The notes under the pieces are model-generated. The model was not told where the DNA came from, made no database searches, and worked only from the letters and a program-made list of their open reading frames with translations. DNA of 64,000 nt from Massilia litorea (GTDB lineage Bacteria; Pseudomonadota; Gammaproteobacteria; Burkholderiales; Burkholderiaceae_D): NCBI RefSeq assembly GCF_015101885.1, contig NZ_CP062941.1, forward strand, positions 4,588,001 to 4,652,000, in the 5' to 3' direction. Below are positions 12,162-20,284 of this stretch, piece after piece. A program made the position numbers and the translations under genes. Numbering within the stretch: the stretch's first letter is position 1; each line of letters begins with the position of its first letter.

Positions 12162-12854
12162 TCAGCCTTCCTGGATTGCCGGTTTGCTGTGGCGGATGTC
12201 GCGTCCTTCGACCACGTAGATCACGTATTCGGCGATGTTCTTCGCGTGGTCGCCGATGCGCTCGATCGCTTTCGCGACCCACAGCGTGTCGAGCGCCGAC
12301 GAGATCGTGCGCGGGTCTTCCATCATGAAGGTGATCAGGTTGCGCAGGATGGTGCGGAACTCGTGGTCGATGATCTCGTCGCCGGCGATGATCTGCATCG
12401 CCTGCTTGCCGTCGAGGCGGGCAAAGGCGTCCAGTGCATCGTGCAGCAGGTCGGAGGTGCCCTTGCCGATGGTGCGGATGATGTCGTAATGGGCAAAGCC
12501 CGTCACGCCGCGCTCGTGCAGGCTTTTTGCCGTGCGCGCGATCTTGCTGGCTTCGTCGCCGATGCGTTCGAGGTCGGTGATGACCTTGATCGTCGCCATC
12601 ACGGTGCGCAAATCGTTCGCGGCTGGCTGGCGCTTGACGATCAGGTGGCTGCAGGCGTCGTCGAGGGAAACCTCGAGCTGGTTGACGGCGTGGTCGTCCG
12701 CCATCACCTTGTCGGCGGCGGCGATGTCGCCGACCCGGAAGCAGTTCAGGGCCTGCTCGAACTGGGTTTCCACCATGCCGCCCATCAGCAGGACCTTGGA
12801 GCGGATCGCCTCCAGTTCCTGGTCATACTGTTTTGAAGAGTGCTCGCCAATCAT
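12162..12854 (-). CDS. phoU: Phosphate-transport regulator PhoU
   Basis: A 230-residue all-helical protein made of two tandem PhoU three-helix bundles (about residues 15-105 and 118-210). Each carries the acidic E/DxxxD metal-cluster type motifs (for example ITDLERIGDEASKIA and AKAIERIGDHAKNIAEYV). It couples the Pst transporter to PhoR and prevents phosphate overload. Located between pstB and phoB in the canonical order. Confidence 0.97.
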   Translation of the reverse strand: MIGEHSSKQYDQELEAIRSKVLLMGGMVETQFEQALNCFRVGDIAAADKVMADDHAVNQLEVSLDDACSHLIVKRQPAANDLRTVMATIKVITDLERIGDEASKIARTAKSLHERGVTGFAHYDIIRTIGKGTSDLLHDALDAFARLDGKQAMQIIAGDEIIDHEFRTILRNLITFMMEDPRTISSALDTLWVAKAIERIGDHAKNIAEYVIYVVEGRDIRHSKPAIQEG

Positions 12855-12883
12855 AACTGCTCCCTAGTGTCTTTTTTTATTGG

Positions 12884-13684
12884 TCAACCGAAGCGACCGG
12901 TGATGTAATCCTGCGTTTCCTTCTTGTGCGGATTCATGAACAGCTGGTCGGTCTCGCCGAATTCCACCAGTTCGCCCAGGTACATGTAGGCAGTGTAATC
13001 CGAGCAGCGCGCGGCCTGCTGCATGTTGTGGGTCACGATCGTGATCGTGTACTCCTGCTTCAGTTCGCTGATCAGTTCCTCGATCTTGGCCGTCGAGATC
13101 GGGTCCAGCGCCGAGGTCGGCTCATCGAGCAGCAGCACGTCCGGCTTCACCGCCACGCCGCGTGCGATGCACAGGCGCTGCTGCTGGCCGCCCGACAGCG
13201 ACAGGCCGCTCTTGTTCAGCTTATCCTTGGCCTCTTCCCACAGCGCCGCCTTCTTCAGCGCCCATTCGACGCGCTCGTCCATCTCGCCTTTCGACAGGTT
13301 CTCGTACAGGCGCACGCCGAAGGCGATATTGTCGTAGATCGACATCGGGAACGGGGTCGGCTTCTGGAACACCATGCCGATCTTGGCACGCAGCATGTTG
13401 ACGTCGACGCCCGGCTCGAGGATGTTGCGGTCGCGGTAGACGATCGAACCTTCGGCGCGCTGTCCCGGGTACAGGTCGTACATGCGGTTCAGGGTACGCA
13501 GCAGGGTCGATTTGCCGCAGCCGGAGGGGCCGATGAAGGCCGTCACCTGCTTTTCGTGGATGTCGAGCGAGACGTTCTTCAGGCTTTGCGTCTTGCCGTA
13601 GAAGAAATTCAGGCCGGAGATCTCGATGGTCTTCGTTTTTGCAGCATTTGCCGCCGCGACCGGGGTTGCCATAGCTTGAGTCAT
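12884..13684 (-). CDS. pstB: Phosphate ABC transporter ATP-binding protein PstB
   Basis: Cytoplasmic ATPase of the high-affinity phosphate importer. The 266 residues hold Walker [10 protein letters not shown] (about residues 51-59), Q-loop [15 protein letters not shown] signature LSGGQQQRL, Walker [13 protein letters not shown] and the switch histidine in VTHNMQQA. The first about 18 residues are Ala/Thr-rich, and an internal Met at residue 5 is an alternative start. pstB follows pstA by 15 bases. Confidence 0.97.
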   Translation of the reverse strand: MTQAMATPVAAANAAKTKTIEISGLNFFYGKTQSLKNVSLDIHEKQVTAFIGPSGCGKSTLLRTLNRMYDLYPGQRAEGSIVYRDRNILEPGVDVNMLRAKIGMVFQKPTPFPMSIYDNIAFGVRLYENLSKGEMDERVEWALKKAALWEEAKDKLNKSGLSLSGGQQQRLCIARGVAVKPDVLLLDEPTSALDPISTAKIEELISELKQEYTITIVTHNMQQAARCSDYTAYMYLGELVEFGETDQLFMNPHKKETQDYITGRFG

Positions 13685-13699
13685 GGTTATCAGTATGAA

Positions 13700-14554
13700 T
13701 TAACGAGGGGTCTTCTGGGTGAAGACCGTGCGCGACAGGATGTTCAGGAACAACACGGTAAAGGTCACCAGCAATGCGCCGCCCCAGGCCAGGTTGCGCC
13801 AGTCGTCATAGGGGCTCATCGCGAACTGATAGATCACGACCGGCAGATTCGCCAGCGGCGCGTTCATGTCGGTGCTGTAGAACTGGTTGTTCAGGGCCGT
13901 GAACAGCAGCGGCGCGGTCTCGCCCGAGATGCGGGCCAGGGCCAGCAGCACGCCGGTGATGACGCCCGCCTTCACCGCACGCAGGCGCACCAGCATCGCC
14001 ACCTTCCAGCGCGGTGCGCCGAGGGCGAACGCCGCCTCCAGCAGGCTGTTCGGCACCAGCCGCAGCATGTTGTCGGTGGTGCGCACGACCACGGGAATGG
14101 CGATCAGCGACAGCGCAATCGTCCCGGCATAACCCGAGAAATGCTTCACGTTGGCCACGTACAGGGCGTAGACGAACAGGCCGATCACGATCGACGGAGC
14201 GGACAGCATGATGTCGGTAACGAAGCGCGTCAGCTGGCCGAAGCGGCTGGTGGCGCCGTATTCGGCAAGATAGATGCCCGCCAGGATGCCGATCGGGGTA
14301 CTGATCAGGGTCGACAGGCCGACCATCATCAGGCTGCCGACGATGGCATTCCTCAGGCCGCCGCCCTCGCCGCCCGGCGCCGGGGTGTCGCCGGTGAACA
14401 TCAGGGCCGAGATTGCGGACAGGCCATTGGCCAGCAGGGTCCACAGGATCCAGGCCAGGAAGGCCAGCCCGATCGCCATCGCCAGCACCGACAGCGCGAT
14501 GCCGATGCGGTGCCCGAGCAGGCGCTTGCGGTAGACAGGGTTGGTGACGTTCAT
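13700..14554 (-). CDS. pstA: Phosphate ABC transporter permease PstA
   Basis: Inner-membrane permease with six predicted helices in 284 residues. The coupling EAA loop is visible in the segment LLEAAFALGAPRWKVAMLVRLRAVKAGVITG (residues about 168-198). It forms the channel with PstC. Its ATG overlaps the pstC TGA (ATGA, 4-base overlap), showing translational coupling. Confidence 0.97.
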   Translation of the reverse strand: MNVTNPVYRKRLLGHRIGIALSVLAMAIGLAFLAWILWTLLANGLSAISALMFTGDTPAPGGEGGGLRNAIVGSLMMVGLSTLISTPIGILAGIYLAEYGATSRFGQLTRFVTDIMLSAPSIVIGLFVYALYVANVKHFSGYAGTIALSLIAIPVVVRTTDNMLRLVPNSLLEAAFALGAPRWKVAMLVRLRAVKAGVITGVLLALARISGETAPLLFTALNNQFYSTDMNAPLANLPVVIYQFAMSPYDDWRNLAWGGALLVTFTVLFLNILSRTVFTQKTPR

Positions 14555-15573
14555 TTCGTGCCTTCCTTACGGGACATATTTGCCAGCATCAGTTTCGCGG
14601 CCGAGAGCACGACGAAGGTGATGCCGAACAGGATCAGCGCCAGCGCGAACAGCGAGGACACGTGCAGCGGCGAGGCGGCTTCGGCGAATTCGTTGGCCAG
14701 GGTCGAGGAAATCGAGTTACCGGCCGAGAACAGCGACCAGCTCAGCTCATGCGCATTGCCGATGACGAAAGTCACGGCCATGGTCTCGCCCAGCGCGCGT
14801 CCCAGGCCCAGCATCACGCCGCCGACCACGCCGTTACGGGTATATGGCAGCACCACCTTGCGCACCACTTCCCACTTGGTGCAGCCCAGGCCGTAGGCCG
14901 ATTCCTTGAGCACGGCCGGCACGATCTCGAACACGTCGCGCATCACCGAGGAAATGAAAGGAATGATCATCACCGCCAGGATCAGGCCGGCGGTCAGGAT
15001 GCCGATGCCCATGGTCGGGCCCTGGAACAGCTGGCCGATCACCGGCAGCTGGCCGAGGGTGTGCTTCAACGCCGGCTGGACGTGGTCGGCGAACAGCGGC
15101 GCGAACACGAACAGGCCCCACATGCCGTAGATGATCGAGGGCACGCCGGCCAGCAGTTCGACTGCGGTGCCCATCGGGCGGCGCAGTGGCGTCGGGCAGA
15201 TTTCGGTGAGGAACAAGGCGATGCCGAAGCTGATCGGGAAGGCGACCAGCAAGGCGATCAGCGAGGTGGCGATCGTGCCCCAGATCGCGATCAGCGCGCC
15301 GAACTTGTCTTCGACCGGATCCCATTCGACGGTGCTGATGAAGCCGGCGCCGAATTCCTTGAAAGCGGGCGCCGCGCCGATCGCCAGCGAGACGATGATG
15401 CCGACCAGGGCCAGCAGCACGCTGGCCGCGAACAGCAGGGTGATCTTGTGGAAGAGGAAGTCCTGGATGCGCTGGTTGCGCATGGTCTTGCGCAGGGCGG
15501 CGTACTGGGGGTCGACGGCGCCAGCGTCGTGGACTGCCGGCTTGTCGATGGCGACGGAAGGAGGTGCGCTCAT
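14551..15573 (-). CDS. pstC: Phosphate ABC transporter permease PstC
   Basis: A 340-residue permease partner of PstA. A cytosolic N-terminal extension of about 45 residues precedes six membrane helices. The EAA coupling segment is KESAYGLGCTKWEVV (about residues 224-238). It follows pstS after 74 bases, a gap typical of an operon in which the binding-protein message is made in excess. Confidence 0.97.
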   Translation of the reverse strand: MSAPPSVAIDKPAVHDAGAVDPQYAALRKTMRNQRIQDFLFHKITLLFAASVLLALVGIIVSLAIGAAPAFKEFGAGFISTVEWDPVEDKFGALIAIWGTIATSLIALLVAFPISFGIALFLTEICPTPLRRPMGTAVELLAGVPSIIYGMWGLFVFAPLFADHVQPALKHTLGQLPVIGQLFQGPTMGIGILTAGLILAVMIIPFISSVMRDVFEIVPAVLKESAYGLGCTKWEVVRKVVLPYTRNGVVGGVMLGLGRALGETMAVTFVIGNAHELSWSLFSAGNSISSTLANEFAEAASPLHVSSLFALALILFGITFVVLSAAKLMLANMSRKEGTK

Positions 15574-15647
15574 GTGCTGTTCTTATGTGTGTGCTGCGAG
15601 GAAAGCCGCCGCAGCGGGGCCGCGGCGGCGTCCGACTGCCGGGCGTG

Positions 15648-16685
15648 TTACCAGATCGGCTTGCCGGCGGCGTCCTTCATGTTCGCGCGCCAGGCGTCCT
15701 GCACCAGTTTGGTGACCGCGTCGGGCATCGGCACGTAGTCCAGCTCGGCCGCGGCAGCATCGCCGTTTTTGTACGCCCAGTCGAAGAACTTCAGCACTTC
15801 CTTGCCTTTGACGCCATCGGCCTGGGCCTTGTGCACCAGGATGTAGGAGGCGCCGGTGATCGGCCAGCTGGCCTTGCCCGGCTGGTCGGTCAGCACCACG
15901 GCGAAGCCCGGGGCCTTGGCCCAGTCGGCGCTGGCGGCGGCGGCCTTGAAGGCCTCGTCGTCCGGCTGCAGCCAGGCGCCGTCGCGGTTTTGCAGCTGGG
16001 TGTGCGCCATCTTGTTCTTCTTGGCATAGGCCCATTCGACATAGCCGATGCCGCCCTTGATGCGCTGCACGTTGGCGGCCACGCCTTCGTTGCCCTTGCC
16101 GCCCACGCCGGTCGCCCACTTGACGGCGGTGCCAGCGCCGACCTTCAGCTTCCAGTCGGGGCTGGTCTGCGACAGATAATTGGTAAAGAGGAAGGACGTG
16201 CCCGAGCTGTCGGCGCGGTGCACGACCGTGATGTCCTCGGCCGGGAGCTTGACGCCCGGGTTCAGCGCGGCGATCGGCTGGGCATTCCACTTGGTGATCT
16301 TGCCGAGGAAGATATCGGCCAGCACGGCGCCGGTCAGTTTGACCTGCCCCGGACCCACGCCCGGCAGGTTGACGACCGGCACCACGCCGCCCATCACGGC
16401 CGGGAACTGGAACAGGCCCGCTTCGTTCAATTCATTCGCAGGCAGCGGCATGTCGGAAGCGCCGAAGTCGACGGTCTTCGCCTTGATCTGCTTGATGCCG
16501 GCGCCGGAACCGACCGACTGGTAGTTCAGGCCATTGCCGCTCGCCGCCTTGTACATTTCCGCCCACTTGGCGTAGATCGGATAGGGGAAGGTGGCGCCGG
16601 CACCAGTGATGTTCACGGCCTGGGCCGAGACAGCGAAGGTGGAGGCGGCAAGTGCGATCGAGATCAGCCAGGGCTTCATACGCAT
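15648..16685 (-). CDS. pstS: Periplasmic phosphate-binding protein PstS
   Basis: Binds orthophosphate and delivers it to PstCA. The 345 residues start with a signal peptide (SIALAASTFAVSAQA, cleavage about residue 23), then VNITGAGATFPYPIYAKW, the family N-terminal signature. Phosphate-contacting elements seen include GSGAGIKQI, DFGASDMPL and RADSSGTSFLFTNYL. ATG 16685 has AAGGAA at good distance; ATG 16679 is the alternative. Transcription is driven by a Pho box promoter just upstream. Confidence 0.97.
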   Translation of the reverse strand: MRMKPWLISIALAASTFAVSAQAVNITGAGATFPYPIYAKWAEMYKAASGNGLNYQSVGSGAGIKQIKAKTVDFGASDMPLPANELNEAGLFQFPAVMGGVVPVVNLPGVGPGQVKLTGAVLADIFLGKITKWNAQPIAALNPGVKLPAEDITVVHRADSSGTSFLFTNYLSQTSPDWKLKVGAGTAVKWATGVGGKGNEGVAANVQRIKGGIGYVEWAYAKKNKMAHTQLQNRDGAWLQPDDEAFKAAAASADWAKAPGFAVVLTDQPGKASWPITGASYILVHKAQADGVKGKEVLKFFDWAYKNGDAAAAELDYVPMPDAVTKLVQDAWRANMKDAAGKPIW

Positions 16686-16734
16686 ATCAGTTCCTTTCAG
16701 TGGAGGCGCAGACCGCGCGCCGTGATAGCTGCGC

Positions 16735-16768
16735 AGTCTAGCGGCCGATTATGACAAGTTCATGACAG
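16735..16768 (-). promoter_or_regulatory. Pho box and -10 of the pstS promoter
   Basis: On the pstS strand two PhoB half-sites, CTGTCAT and TTGTCAT, are separated by four bases (16768-16751), matching the 7-4-7 direct-repeat Pho box. A -10 hexamer TAGACT (16740-16735) follows after exactly 10 bases, the spacing of PhoB-activated promoters in which the box replaces the -35. There is no competing -35. Confidence 0.88.
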
Positions 16769-16778
16769 GGCCGGTCTG

Positions 16779-16830
16779 GCATGTCATCGAATCGATGACA
16801 TGCGGCGCGTGCCTGTCATATTCATGTTTC
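16779..16830. promoter_or_regulatory. Additional PhoB-like sites: 25-base palindrome and plus-strand half-sites
   Basis: A perfect palindrome (16779-16803) has two 12-base arms around one A, and each arm contains a TGTCAT PhoB half-site. Ten bases further, a plus-strand CTGTCAT with a degenerate second half (16813-16830) may direct PhoB to the right. These could reinforce pstS or act on the small gene at 17073. Confidence 0.5.
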
Positions 16831-16994
16831 AGTTCGATGTCGGGCCGATGACCTGCCCGCGTATTGACGGTGGCGTCATATTGCCGCGATGTGCGGACTA
16901 CCGTCACACAATTGATTCGCCCCCAACAGACGGGCAGGAAAACGAGGCTCCAGGGTAGAGCGAACCCGGCCGCAAATTTACGGGCTGGCCACTC

Positions 16995-17022
16995 TTGTAA
17001 ATACACCGGCGGCTGCTATGCT
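16995..17022 (+). promoter_or_regulatory. Putative sigma-70 promoter before the 38-residue gene
   Basis: TTGTAA (16995-17000) and TATGCT (17017-17022) are separated by 16 bases on the plus strand, about 50 bases before the ATG at 17073. Confidence 0.45.
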
Positions 17023-17072
17023 CAAGATGTAGTCATCGCAATGGAGGGGATGCTGAAGAGCGTTTGGTATCT

Positions 17073-17189
17073 ATGTGGAATATTTTTGTGTTTGCTATTT
17101 TATCGGGCATGGTCGGCCTGATCGCCTACGAGATTTTCCAGGAGGTCGGTGGCAGTTCCGAAGCCCTGCATGACCACTATCACGAATAG
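17073..17189 (+). CDS. Small single-pass membrane protein (38 residues)
   Basis: I do not recognise a named family. The reading frame encodes one hydrophobic helix (WNIFVFAILSGMVGLIAYEIF) followed by a short soluble tail ending in DHYHE, with two His and acidic residues. Support for it being real: a promoter-like sequence upstream, a Rho-independent terminator 27 bases after the stop, and a typical membrane-microprotein layout. The ribosome binding site is weak (GAAGAG at about 17055). It lies divergent from pstS, so PhoB control is possible. Confidence 0.5.
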   Translation: MWNIFVFAILSGMVGLIAYEIFQEVGGSSEALHDHYHE

Positions 17190-17216
17190 TGCCCAACCCG
17201 CTACGCGGGAAACATA

Positions 17217-17257
17217 AAAAAGCGGCGAGGCCCCAAGGGCGCTCGCCGCTTTCATTT
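17217..17257 (+). terminator. Rho-independent terminator
   Basis: AGCGGCGAG (17221-17229) and CTCGCCGCT (17242-17250) form the stem. An A-run precedes and TTCATTTT follows, so it can act on both strands. It separates the small membrane gene from the convergent PilZ gene. Confidence 0.85.
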
Positions 17258-17269
17258 TGACAAGGGCTG

Positions 17270-17590
17270 TTAGCGCAGGAAGCGCGACAGCGCCGTCATC
17301 GCGCTGAGTTCAAGGTTCAGGAACTGAAGTCCAAGCTTGAATTCGCCATTGCTGAGAATGCAATATTGCGTGCGGGCCCTGGCCTGGATCGGGACCACAT
17401 TGCCTTCGACCAGCAGGTCGAAGCGCATCTGGACCGTTTGCCCGACACCGAGCGGCTGGGGCACGCTGACGCTGACGCCGTTGGCGCTCAGGTCGGTGGT
17501 GCGCCCCATCACCCGGTCGCCGGCTTCCGGGACCAGCATCGCGCGGGTTTTCAGGATCTTGCGCGGGGACTGCCTTTGTTCGCTGTGCAC
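17270..17590 (-). CDS. PilZ-domain protein
   Basis: A 106-residue single-domain PilZ protein, a probable c-di-GMP receptor. Both ligand motifs are present: RQSPR near the N-terminus (RxxxR) and DLSANG at about residue 33 (DxSxxG). The remainder fits the beta-barrel. Its output partner is not evident. It is on the same strand as radA, 77 bases downstream of it, and may read with it. Confidence 0.85.
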   Translation of the reverse strand: MHSEQRQSPRKILKTRAMLVPEAGDRVMGRTTDLSANGVSVSVPQPLGVGQTVQMRFDLLVEGNVVPIQARARTQYCILSNGEFKLGLQFLNLELSAMTALSRFLR

Positions 17591-17667
17591 GGTAACGCCA
17601 TGGATGAGAAATTCAGGTCGCGATTATATGCAAGATGGGTTCACCCTGCCGGCCCGGAAGCGCTCTC

Positions 17668-19047
17668 CTAGTCGAGCTCGCGCAGCTTGGTGAACGCCTG
17701 GTCGATGCGCTCGACCCCGATGATGTTCATCCCCTCGATCTTCTGCTTCGGCACATTCCCCTTCGGGATCATGGCCACCGAAAAGCCCAGCTTGGCCGCT
17801 TCCTTCAGGCGCTCCTGGCCGCGTGGTGCGGGGCGGATCTCGCCCGCCAGGCCCACTTCGCCGAACACCACCAGCCCGCGCGGCAGCGGCTTGTTGCGCA
17901 TCGACGAGTTGATCGCCAGCAGGACCGCGAGGTCGGCTGCCGGTTCGGCGATCTTCACCCCGCCCACGGCATTGATGAAGACGTCCTGGTCGAAGGCGGC
18001 AATGCCGGCGTGACGGTGCAGCACGGCCAGCAGCATCGCCAAGCGGTTCTGCTCGAGGCCGACGGACAACCTGCGCGCGTTCGGCAGGTGGCTGGCGTCG
18101 ACCAGGGCCTGGATCTCGACCAGCAGCGGCCGGGTCCCCTCCTGGGTCACCATCACGCAGGAACCGGGCACCTGGTTGTCGTGCTGCGACAGGAACAGGG
18201 CCGAGGGATTGGACACGCCTTTCAGCCCCTTTTCCGTCATCGCGAACACGCCCAGTTCGTTGACGGCGCCGAAGCGGTTTTTAATAGCGCGCACCAGGCG
18301 GAAACTGGACTGGGTATCGCCCTCGAAATACAGCACGGTGTCGACGATGTGCTCCAGCACGCGCGGACCGGCCAGCGCGCCCTCTTTCGTCACGTGGCCG
18401 ACCAGGATGATGGTGACGCCGGTCTGCTTCGCCACGCGGGTCAGTTGCGCGGCGCATTCGCGCACCTGCGACACCGAACCCGGGGCCGCGGTGAGGGCAT
18501 CCGAATACAGGGTCTGGATCGAGTCGATCACCGCCACTTCGGGCTTCAGGTCGGCCAGCGTGCCGAGGATCTTCTCCAGCTGGATCTCGGCCTGGAGCTT
18601 CAGGTCCTTCGCCTCGACCTGCAGGCGGCGCGCACGCAGGGCGATCTGGGCGCCGGATTCCTCGCCGCTCACATATAAAGTACTGCGCGTGGCGGCGAGA
18701 TTCGCCAGGGCCTGCAGCAGCAGGGTCGACTTGCCGATGCCGGGGTCGCCGCCGATCAGCACCACGCCGCCCGCCACCAGGCCGCCGCCCAGCACGCGGT
18801 CGAATTCCTCGATGCCGGTGCCGAAGCGCGGCACGTCGGTGGCCTCGATGTCGGCCAGGGACAGCACCGGCGCGGTCTGCGCCAGCGCCTTGTGGTTCAC
18901 GGTCTGCGACATGCGGTTCACGCCGGCCGTCTCGACGGTCTGCTCGACCATCGTGTTCCAGGCCTTGCAGTCGGCGCACTGGCCGGTCCAGCGGCTGGAA
19001 ACGCTGCCGCATTCGCTGCAGACGAACTGGGTCTTTGCCTTAGCCAT
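17668..19047 (-). CDS. radA: DNA repair protein RadA
   Basis: Lon/RecA-related ATPase that promotes branch migration in recombinational repair. The 459 residues contain an N-terminal C4 zinc finger (CSECG...CADC, residues about 10-30), Walker A GGDPGIGKST (about 98-107), the RadA-specific KNRFG motif (about 262) and a C-terminal Lon-protease-like domain (ADLAVLLAINSSMRNKPLP). Length matches the family. It overlaps the alr end by 8 bases. Confidence 0.97.
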   Translation of the reverse strand: MAKAKTQFVCSECGSVSSRWTGQCADCKAWNTMVEQTVETAGVNRMSQTVNHKALAQTAPVLSLADIEATDVPRFGTGIEEFDRVLGGGLVAGGVVLIGGDPGIGKSTLLLQALANLAATRSTLYVSGEESGAQIALRARRLQVEAKDLKLQAEIQLEKILGTLADLKPEVAVIDSIQTLYSDALTAAPGSVSQVRECAAQLTRVAKQTGVTIILVGHVTKEGALAGPRVLEHIVDTVLYFEGDTQSSFRLVRAIKNRFGAVNELGVFAMTEKGLKGVSNPSALFLSQHDNQVPGSCVMVTQEGTRPLLVEIQALVDASHLPNARRLSVGLEQNRLAMLLAVLHRHAGIAAFDQDVFINAVGGVKIAEPAADLAVLLAINSSMRNKPLPRGLVVFGEVGLAGEIRPAPRGQERLKEAAKLGFSVAMIPKGNVPKQKIEGMNIIGVERIDQAFTKLRELD

Positions 19048-20146
19048 GGGTGCCCAACCTTCCTTCCGTGACGCGCACGCGCGGGGCGAGTGCGCACATC
19101 AATTCATAGCCGATGGTGCCCGCGGCGGCGGCCACTTCGTCGATCGGCAGGCCGTCGCCCCAGAGCGTCACCTGGCTGCCGACGCGGGCATTCCGGACCG
19201 GCGTCAGGTCGACCGTCATCATGTCCATCGAGACCCGCCCGATCACGCTGGTGCGCACGCCGTCGACGATCACCGGGGTGCCGTGCGGCGCGTGGCGCGG
19301 GTAGCCGTCGGCATAGCCGCAGGCGACCACGCCGACCTGCATCGGCCCCGTCGCCTCGAAGCGGCTGCCGTAGCCGACGGTGTCGCCGGCGACGAGCTGC
19401 TGGATCGCGATGATTTCGGAGGTCAGCGTCATCGTCGGGCGCAGGCCGAAGTCCTGGGCCGTGCGCCCGCCAGGCGTGCCGCCGTACAGCATGATGCCGG
19501 GACGGACCCAGTCGTTCTGCAATTCGGCGTGCAGCACCGCCTGGTGCAGCACGCCGCCGGAATTCGACAGGCTGCGCTCCCCCTCCAGCCCTTCCGCCCC
19601 GCGCTGGAAGCGCTGCACCTGGTCGGCAATCGCCAGGCGCGGATGTTCGAGCTCGTCGGCATTCGCGAAATGGGTCATCAGGGTGATGTTGCGGATGCCG
19701 GGAATCGCGCGCAGGCGTTTATAGGCAGCCGCATATTCGCCGGGCTTGAAACCGAGCCGGTTCATCCCGGTGTTCATCTTCAGGTGCACATCGATCGGGC
19801 GGTAGAGCTGGGTGTACTCCAGCATCTTGATCTGCTCCACGCAATGCACGGTGCTGTTGATATTGTGTTCGGCCAGCAGCGGCACGTCGGACGCGTCGAA
19901 AATCCCCTCCAGCAGCAGGATCGGCTTGATCCATCCCAGTTCGCGCAGGCGCAACGCGTTTTCCGTTTCGATCAGCGCCAGGCCGTCGGCCGTCGCAAAA
20001 CCCTTCATGCCGCGCTCGAGGCCATGGCCATAGGCGTTCGCCTTGACCACGGCCCAGACCTTGGCTTGCGGCGCGCAGCTGCGTGCACGGGCGAGGTTAT
20101 GCTGCATCGAATCGAGATGGATGGTGGCGCAAAGGGGGCGTGGCAT
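19040..20146 (-). CDS. alr: Alanine racemase
   Basis: PLP enzyme that makes D-alanine for peptidoglycan. 368 residues. The PLP lysine is in VWAVVKANAYGHG (about residue 34), the N-terminal TIM barrel follows, and the catalytic Tyr region is in the second domain (SRFEATGPMQVGVVACGYADGYPR). LNMNTGMNRLGF-type sequence (KMNTGMNRLGFKP) is the family signature. First gene of an alr-radA pair, divergent from lplT. Confidence 0.96.
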   Translation of the reverse strand: MPRPLCATIHLDSMQHNLARARSCAPQAKVWAVVKANAYGHGLERGMKGFATADGLALIETENALRLRELGWIKPILLLEGIFDASDVPLLAEHNINSTVHCVEQIKMLEYTQLYRPIDVHLKMNTGMNRLGFKPGEYAAAYKRLRAIPGIRNITLMTHFANADELEHPRLAIADQVQRFQRGAEGLEGERSLSNSGGVLHQAVLHAELQNDWVRPGIMLYGGTPGGRTAQDFGLRPTMTLTSEIIAIQQLVAGDTVGYGSRFEATGPMQVGVVACGYADGYPRHAPHGTPVIVDGVRTSVIGRVSMDMMTVDLTPVRNARVGSQVTLWGDGLPIDEVAAAAGTIGYELMCALAPRVRVTEGRLGTHG

Positions 20147-20225
20147 GGCGAGATTCGGTGAAAAAGCCGTCTAGGCGAAAGCTTCTATTTTACTGGATGG
20201 GCAGGGTTCTTGCCCGTCCGTTTCT

Positions 20226-20253
20226 TTGGCTTGCCGTTCTTTCATGGTATAAA
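20226..20253 (+). promoter_or_regulatory. Putative lplT promoter
   Basis: TTGGCT (20226-20231) and TATAAA (20248-20253) are separated by 16 bases, 31 bases before the lplT ATG. Confidence 0.5.
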
Positions 20254-20284
20254 GCAACCCACACTTGTTTTCAGACTCACTCGA

